Of a stretch of DNA of 11,419 nt, positions 7,205 to 11,419 are shown piece by piece (the first letter of the stretch is position 1; the number at the start of each line of letters is the position of its first letter). Origin of the DNA: JBASNZ01 sp049657775. Lineage in GTDB: Bacteria > Actinomycetota > Coriobacteriia > Anaerosomatales > Anaerosomataceae. The DNA lies in contig JBASNZ010000112.1 of NCBI GenBank assembly GCA_049657775.1, positions 1 through 11,419 of the forward strand, in the 5' to 3' direction. The notes beneath the pieces are model-generated. The model worked only from the letters and a program-made list of their open reading frames with translations, had not been told where the DNA came from and did not search any database. A program made the translations under genes and the position numbers.

Positions 7205-8107
7205 CTACTGCGAGATGATGCGGTACCTGACCTCGTGCACGCCGCTGAAGTCGAGCACCCGCACGACGCCGGGGCCGAGGTCGAACGTCCGCCCGGCAAC
7301 GTAGGGGCCGCGGTCGGCAACGCGCGCGACCGCCCGCTTGCCGTTGTACTCGAACTCGATGAGCGTGCCGAACGGCAGGGTCTTGTGCGCCACGATCATC
7401 GAGTACGGGCCGATAGCCTCACCGCTCGCCCCGCGCCCGGTGAAGTTGCGGCCGTAGTGCGACGCCACCGCGGTCTTCCACGCGCCGGTGCCGCTCAGGT
7501 TCCGCGTCGAGTCGGTCTTGGCGCGCGCGGCCTTCGCGTTTGCGGCCGTTCTCGCCTCGTACTCGCGCAGCGTCGCTTCGCTCGCGGCAAGTTCCTTGCG
7601 CGCGCGAGCCACCTCATCGGCCAGCGCATCAAGCGCACGTGCCTCGTCGGCTTGGAGTTTGAGCAGCTCAGCGGCCGATTGCTTTGCCTCGGCACGGGCA
7701 GCCTTGAGCGCCTTGAGGTTGTCCGCGTCTTGTTGCGCGATCCTCTCGAGGATGTCAAAGCGCTCGGAAAGGTCCTGCACCGACGAAGCCGTGAACAGCA
7801 GGATGATGGCGCTTTCATCGGGCGAGCGGTAGATTGCAGCGACCCGCGAACGAAGGCGGCTCTGGTATCGGGCCTCATCGGCGACGATGCGGTCGAGTGC
7901 GGCCGAGGCCTTGCGCACGCGCGCATCCACCTGGGCCGAGCGGGCCTGCGCCGCCTCGTATCGGTCGAGCACGCGCGCGAGGGCGGCGCGGTCTTCGGAC
8001 GTCTGCCCGGACGTGGGGGCGGCTCCAGCCGGGGCGGCACTGAGCCCCACCAGGCAGATCGCGATAGCGGTGAGAAGCGCGAAACCGGCTGTCCATCGGC
8101 GAGACAT
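7205..8107 (-). CDS. Secreted coiled-coil protein with RlpA-like double-psi beta-barrel
   Basis: This is a predicted exported cell-wall protein of 300 residues. Residues 1-29 form a signal peptide (SRR, hydrophobic core, cleavage near AGA|AP). Residues about 36-195 form a long Ala/Glu/Arg-rich coiled coil that contains RVAAIYRSPDESAIILLF and SERFDILERIAQQDADN, which resemble the N-terminal coil of CwlO/PcsB/RipA-type peptidoglycan hydrolases. Residues about 212-300 form an RlpA-type barrel with ASHYG (215-219), AHKTLPFG (240-247), DRGPYV (265-270) and TFDLG (274-278). RlpA proteins act on or bind glycan strands, but lytic activity here is unproven. The frame stays open far upstream into glmL. 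I chose ATG 8107 because the signal peptide begins there. No Shine-Dalgarno is visible. A TAGACT box seven bases upstream could suggest a leaderless transcript. There is no evident link to ornithine metabolism. Confidence 0.85.
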   Translation of the reverse strand: MSRRWTAGFALLTAIAICLVGLSAAPAGAAPTSGQTSEDRAALARVLDRYEAAQARSAQVDARVRKASAALDRIVADEARYQSRLRSRVAAIYRSPDESAIILLFTASSVQDLSERFDILERIAQQDADNLKALKAARAEAKQSAAELLKLQADEARALDALADEVARARKELAASEATLREYEARTAANAKAARAKTDSTRNLSGTGAWKTAVASHYGRNFTGRGASGEAIGPYSMIVAHKTLPFGTLIEFEYNGKRAVARVADRGPYVAGRTFDLGPGVVRVLDFSGVHEVRYRIISQ

Positions 8108-8199
8108 GTCGAACAGTCTAGCACCGAGCCGCGCGCATGGCCTGGCGCTGGGTGTACTCGGGTATGCAGTCAGGTGACGATTCCACTCGGGCGGATGAC

Positions 8200-8205
8200 T
8201 ATACT
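8200..8205 (+). promoter_or_regulatory. Candidate -10 box for glmL-orr
   Basis: TATACT at 8200-8205 is a strong -10 match, 32 bp before the glmL GTG, in the divergent gap between the rlpA-like gene and glmL. No good -35 lies at the usual distance. GTGACG at 8174-8179 is about three bases too far upstream. Its presence suggests glmL-orr is transcribed separately from oraSE. Confidence 0.45.
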
Positions 8206-8237
8206 TGTGGGAGTCATAACCCCCGACGGGAGAACAC

Positions 8238-9578
8238 GTGACCGAGCCCCGTTCCATAGACGTGCTCGTTGCCGAGATCGGCTCGACGACCACGAGCGTG
8301 TCCGCCTTTGACGACCTGTCCGACTGGCCGGACTCGCGCCCGGAGTTCATCGGCCAGGGCGTGGCTCCCACGAGCGTGGTCGAGGGCGACGTGGGGATCG
8401 GACTTGAGACTGCCCGGACGGCGCTGGAGGCGTCCGTCGGCGCTCTTGACCCGGCGCTGACGCTGGCGACCTCCTCGGCGGCCGGCGGGCTGCGGATGAC
8501 GGTCCACGGGCTCACCCAGAAGATGACCGCGATGGCGGCGCGCGAAGCCGCGCTCGGCGCTGGTGCGGTGGTGCGATACCAGACCGCCGGTAAGATGTAC
8601 GACCACGATCTGGTGGAGATCGAGGCCGTACGTCCCAACCTGGTGCTGCTCGCCGGCGGCGTAGAGGGTGGCGACGCCGACACGGTGCTCTTCAACGCCA
8701 GGCGCCTCACGGAGCTTCAGGTCCGACCGGTCGTGGTGTACGCGGGCAACTCGGTGGTGGCGCCCGAGGCCAGAGCGATCCTGGAGACCGCCGGTTTCAC
8801 GGTGCGCGTAACGCACAACGTGTATCCGAGCGTGGACGAGTTGGACATCCTGCCCGCTCGGGCGGTCATCCACGACGCCTTCGAGGAGCACATCACCCAT
8901 GCGCCCGGGATGGAGCGCATCGGCGAGTTCGTGACCGGGGCGATCCTGCCCACGCCCGGCGCGGTGCTCATCGCGGCCGAGGTGCTTGCCGCGGCCGTCG
9001 GCGACCTGGTGATCGTCGACGTGGGCGGAGCGACCACCGATGTACACTCCGTCACCGATGGCAGCCCCGAGATCGCCGCGATGTCCGCTGACGTTCAACC
9101 GCACGCGAAACGGACGGTCGAAGGCGACCTGGGGACATATATCAGTGCCGCGTACGTCGCGGAACTCCTCGCTGAAGGCGAGCGACCAGACGAGCTTCCG
9201 CCGGCTCTGCCGATGACGCCGAGCGAGATCGAATCGGCGGCGCTGCTTGCGCGTGCGGCAACCGTTACCGCTGTGACCCGCCATGCGGGGCGGCTCGCGT
9301 ATCTGTACACACCCACCGGTCGCAAGACCGTTGCCCGTGGCCGCGACCTCACCGCATGTCGCCTGGTCATCGGCACCGGAGGAGCACTTGTCCGCCTGCC
9401 CGGCGGTGAGTCGGCACTGGCCGCGACGCTGGGAGGGCCCGAGGAGTACCTGCTGCCCCCGGCCGACGCTCGCGTCGCGCTCGATGCCGATTACATCTTC
9501 GCGTGCTGCGGCGCGCTCAGCCGTCACTTCGCCCACGATGCGGTCGTCGCGCTCATGCGCGCGAGCGCCGGACTCTAG
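8238..9578 (+). CDS. glmL: GlmL/MutL-family ATPase, probable reactivase of the B12 aminomutase
   Basis: This protein belongs to the GlmL/MutL family of actin-like (ASKHA) ATPases found next to adenosylcobalamin mutases. They are thought to reactivate the mutase by exchanging damaged cobalamin. The 446-residue product shows AEIGSTTTS at residues 12-20 (phosphate-1 loop) and IVDVGGATTDVHSV at 259-272 (phosphate-2 type loop). It also has AGGVEGGD near 139-146. The GTG at 8238 is preceded by GGGAGA. It lies nine bases before orr, and the stop overlaps the orr ribosome binding site, so the two are likely one transcript. The glmL name comes from glutamate mutase. No glutamate mutase genes are in this window, and the neighbours oraSE make the ornithine aminomutase the likely client. 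The client assignment is inference, while family membership is well supported. Confidence 0.88.
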   Translation: MTEPRSIDVLVAEIGSTTTSVSAFDDLSDWPDSRPEFIGQGVAPTSVVEGDVGIGLETARTALEASVGALDPALTLATSSAAGGLRMTVHGLTQKMTAMAAREAALGAGAVVRYQTAGKMYDHDLVEIEAVRPNLVLLAGGVEGGDADTVLFNARRLTELQVRPVVVYAGNSVVAPEARAILETAGFTVRVTHNVYPSVDELDILPARAVIHDAFEEHITHAPGMERIGEFVTGAILPTPGAVLIAAEVLAAAVGDLVIVDVGGATTDVHSVTDGSPEIAAMSADVQPHAKRTVEGDLGTYISAAYVAELLAEGERPDELPPALPMTPSEIESAALLARAATVTAVTRHAGRLAYLYTPTGRKTVARGRDLTACRLVIGTGGALVRLPGGESALAATLGGPEEYLLPPADARVALDADYIFACCGALSRHFAHDAVVALMRASAGL

Positions 9579-9587
9579 GAGACACCC

Positions 9588-10655
9588 ATGCTCGCCAAAG
9601 CGACCGTCACCGTCGACCTCACCAAGATCACCGACAACGCCCACCGCGTCGTCGACGCGCTCGGGGGGATCGACGTCATAGGCGTCACGAAGGTCACGTG
9701 CGGGTCGCCGGAAGTCGCCCGTGCGATGCTCGCCGGAGGCGCCGTGGGTGTTGCCGACTCGCGGCTGGAGAATCTGGCAGGGCTGCGCCAGGCGGGCATC
9801 GACGTGCCGCTCTGGCTGCTTCGGGCGCCGGTGCCGGCACTCGCCGCCGAGACCGTCCGCCTCGCCGACGTCACGCTTGAAAGTGAGGTCGAAACCCTCC
9901 ACGCGCTTGATGCGGCTGCCCGGAAGGCCGACACCCGACACCGGGTCGTGGCGATGGTGGACCTGGGCGATTTGCGCGAGGGCGTCATGCCCCATGACCT
10001 TCCGATGTTCCTCGGGGCCGCCGAGGCGCTCCCCAATATCGAGGTCGTCGGGATCGGCGCGAGCCTTACGTGCTACGGCGCGATCGTCCCCGATGTCCGC
10101 AACCAGGCGGAGCTCCTTCGCCTCACCGCCGAAGCCGAGTCACTCCTTGGCCGGAGGCTGCTGATCTCCGGCGGCATGTCATCGTCACTCGATGCGCTCA
10201 TCGAAGGCGTGCTGCCGTCGCGTATCGACAACCTGCGGATCGGGGAGAGCATCCTACTCGGCGTTTCCACGGTCACACGCGAGCGGATCCTCGGGCTGCA
10301 CACGGACGCGATCACCGTGAGGGCACCCGTGATCGAGTGTCTCGTGAAGCCGAGCAGGCCCATCGGCACGAGCGCTCAGGACGCGTTTGGAGGGCGGCCT
10401 GTGTTTGAGGACCGGGGCCTTCGGCGACGTGCGATCGTGGCGATCGGTCGTCAGGACGTGGATCCGGGCGGCATAGTGCCGGTCGATCCGCGGATCGAGG
10501 TCCTCGGCGCCTCGAGTGATCACCTGGTGCTCGACGTTGACGCCCTGCCGGAGGCGCCGCGGATCGGCGAAGTGCTCGCATTCGTCCCGAGCTACTCGGC
10601 GACGCTCCGTCTGTTCACGTCGAGGTACGTGGAGAAGCAGTACGTAGGGCAGTAG
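9588..10655 (+). CDS. orr: Ornithine racemase (PLP-dependent, fold-type III)
   Basis: This enzyme interconverts L- and D-ornithine and so supplies the D-isomer required by OraSE, the entry step of the pathway. The 355-residue protein resembles the alanine racemase N-terminal (TIM-barrel) fold. Lys35 in VIGVTKVTCGSP is the predicted PLP lysine near the end of the first barrel strands. ISGGMSSSLDAL (194-205) and LRIGESILLG (216-225) look like the phosphate-binding and C-terminal barrel loops typical of the ornithine/alanine racemase-like family. The ATG at 9588 has AGGAG six bases upstream, overlapping the glmL stop. It is probably co-transcribed with glmL. An alanine or broad-specificity racemase is possible on sequence alone. 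The ornithine assignment rests on the family and the surrounding cluster. Confidence 0.9.
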   Translation: MLAKATVTVDLTKITDNAHRVVDALGGIDVIGVTKVTCGSPEVARAMLAGGAVGVADSRLENLAGLRQAGIDVPLWLLRAPVPALAAETVRLADVTLESEVETLHALDAAARKADTRHRVVAMVDLGDLREGVMPHDLPMFLGAAEALPNIEVVGIGASLTCYGAIVPDVRNQAELLRLTAEAESLLGRRLLISGGMSSSLDALIEGVLPSRIDNLRIGESILLGVSTVTRERILGLHTDAITVRAPVIECLVKPSRPIGTSAQDAFGGRPVFEDRGLRRRAIVAIGRQDVDPGGIVPVDPRIEVLGASSDHLVLDVDALPEAPRIGEVLAFVPSYSATLRLFTSRYVEKQYVGQ

Positions 10656-10835
10656 CCGCGCCAAGATGCTGTAGGCGAAGACCCACGTGAGGATCTCGCC
10701 GCGCGTGAACGCGATGTTGCGCGTGGGACACTCGTACGCGGAAAGGACGCAGCGGCTGCGGGCTTGCTCATCCGCTCGGAAGAGGCGGCCGTAGAGCCTC
10801 AAGACGATCGCGGTGGCCAAGGCGCCTGCTCGGGC
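10656..10835. other. Convergent gap between orr and the Lgt-like gene, with coding-like minus frame
   Basis: This 180-bp gap separates two convergent genes and would be expected to hold a terminator. Only a weak stem with one bulge, ccgctc/gaggcgg around 10770-10787, was seen, without a T-run. On the minus strand, in the same frame as the Lgt-like gene and directly after its TAG, an open frame continues with GC-rich third positions. It would encode segments such as RNIAFTRGEILTWVFAYS. It runs on into orr, so it cannot be a normal intact gene. Confidence 0.3.
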
Positions 10836-11419
10836 CTACACGTCGTCCCTACCCTCCGAACCCCGCCCGCTCACCCGGAGCGCGATCAGCCCTGCGATGA
10901 CGAGCGCCAGCACCGAGTAGAACACCGGGTAGAACCACCCGGGAGCGGTGATGACGTCCTGGCGCACGCGGAGAAACCCGTTACCCAGGCGAAAGAGCGT
11001 GAACCCGAGAGCGAAGGCGAGAAAAGGTACGCCGTCGGCGGCGTGGCGGCGCATCAGCCAGATTGCAAGCGTCGCCAGCAGGATAGCGGCCGCCATCTCG
11101 TAGAGCTGGGTCGGGTGGACAGGCTTGACGACGCCCATGAATCCCAGAATGCCAGTCTGGCCGCTGCGGAGTTGCTCGGCCCAGGCAGGGCTCCCCATCG
11201 GGAATGTCACCGCCCAGGGCACATCGGTCACGATGCCCGAGCAACAGCCACGAAGAAAGCATCCGGTTCGCATGAGGACGAGGCCTACCGCCAGCGCGGG
11301 CACCGCGCTGTCAGCGACGCGCCACACCGGAAGCTTCCAGATGCGGGCGAGCGCGATGCCCACGGCGGTCGCCACAACCAGACCGCCATACAGCGAGAAG
11401 CCCTGGAACGACAGCCCCC
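10836..11419 (-). CDS. lgt: Prolipoprotein diacylglyceryl transferase-like membrane protein, N-terminus beyond the window
   Basis: The visible 193 codons continue beyond the right edge, so the start is missing. The sequence begins with GLSFQGFSLYGG, like the conserved entry to the Lgt core, followed by a transmembrane helix. RTGCFLRGCCSG and HPTQLYE, the latter an Lgt hallmark, come next. Two or three more hydrophobic helices follow towards the C-terminus. Lgt transfers diacylglycerol from phosphatidylglycerol to the lipobox cysteine of prelipoproteins in the cytoplasmic membrane. The GCFxxGCC version of the motif occurs in a divergent Lgt-like branch, so true Lgt activity is less certain than family membership. 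The GTG at 11375 lies inside conserved sequence and is not the start. The gene is convergent with orr and unrelated to the ornithine pathway. Confidence 0.8.
   Translation of the reverse strand, partial: GLSFQGFSLYGGLVVATAVGIALARIWKLPVWRVADSAVPALAVGLVLMRTGCFLRGCCSGIVTDVPWAVTFPMGSPAWAEQLRSGQTGILGFMGVVKPVHPTQLYEMAAAILLATLAIWLMRRHAADGVPFLAFALGFTLFRLGNGFLRVRQDVITAPGWFYPVFYSVLALVIAGLIALRVSGRGSEGRDDV

Noticed and set aside
8108..8237. Cobalamin riboswitch upstream of glmL
   Set aside because: The gap is only 130 bp and no B12-box-like conserved core was seen. The B12-dependent oraE also has none upstream.
6851..8311. 486-codon open frame on the plus strand across the end of oraE and the rlpA-like gene
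   Set aside because: It overlaps two genes with recognisable domains and carries no domain itself.
8108..8710. N-terminal extension of the rlpA-like protein by about 200 codons
   Set aside because: The extension is antisense to glmL, and a signal peptide begins exactly at the ATG at 8107.
8214..9995. 593-codon open frame on the minus strand across glmL
   Set aside because: It mirrors glmL and orr codons. The product is rich in His, Arg, Gly and Asp without motifs, and glmL is clearly the real gene.
10836..10838. TAG as a pyrrolysine codon in the Lgt-like gene
   Set aside because: TAG is also the terminal stop of several other genes here (membrane protein, ortB, vapC, rlpA-like, glmL, orr), so it is simply a common stop codon.

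Overview
The window is high-GC DNA with tightly packed genes, several GTG starts and purine-rich ribosome binding sites. The gene content points to an anaerobic, amino-acid-fermenting bacterium. An actinobacterium of the Coriobacteriia type would fit the base composition and the cell-wall gene, but taxonomy is inference only. The core is a complete gene set for oxidative (Stickland-type) L-ornithine degradation: orr (ornithine racemase), oraS/oraE (adenosylcobalamin- and PLP-dependent D-ornithine 4,5-aminomutase), ord (2,4-diaminopentanoate dehydrogenase) and ortA/ortB (2-amino-4-oxopentanoate thiolase). A glmL/mutL-type ATPase is present as the probable chaperone of the B12 enzyme. Together they would convert L-ornithine to D-ornithine, 2,4-diaminopentanoate, 2-amino-4-oxopentanoate, and finally alanine plus acetyl-CoA.

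Layout: 1-199 holds the 3' end of an upstream gene, readable only across several frames. 207-845 is an unrecognised three-helix membrane protein, followed by a 36-bp imperfect tandem duplication that spans its stop codon. Ornithine block 1 is ord-ortA-ortB (993-3760, +). A vapBC-type toxin-antitoxin pair lies on the opposite strand (4479-3776), with its own promoter and a clear inverted/direct-repeat operator. Block 2 is oraS-oraE (4570-7172, +), joined by an ATGA overlap. A secreted cell-wall protein, a coiled coil plus RlpA-type barrel, is on the opposite strand (8107-7205). Block 3 is glmL-orr (8238-10655, +), with a TATACT -10 box upstream. The window ends in an Lgt-like membrane protein on the minus strand (10836 to beyond the right edge).

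The pathway is a described one. What is unusual is that the cluster is cut into three co-directional blocks by two antisense units. The vapBC operator lies only about 40 bp before oraS, so toxin-antitoxin regulation and aminomutase expression may be physically coupled. No ornithine transporter, cobalamin riboswitch, RNA gene, CRISPR array or insertion sequence was seen, and no convincing intrinsic terminator was found.
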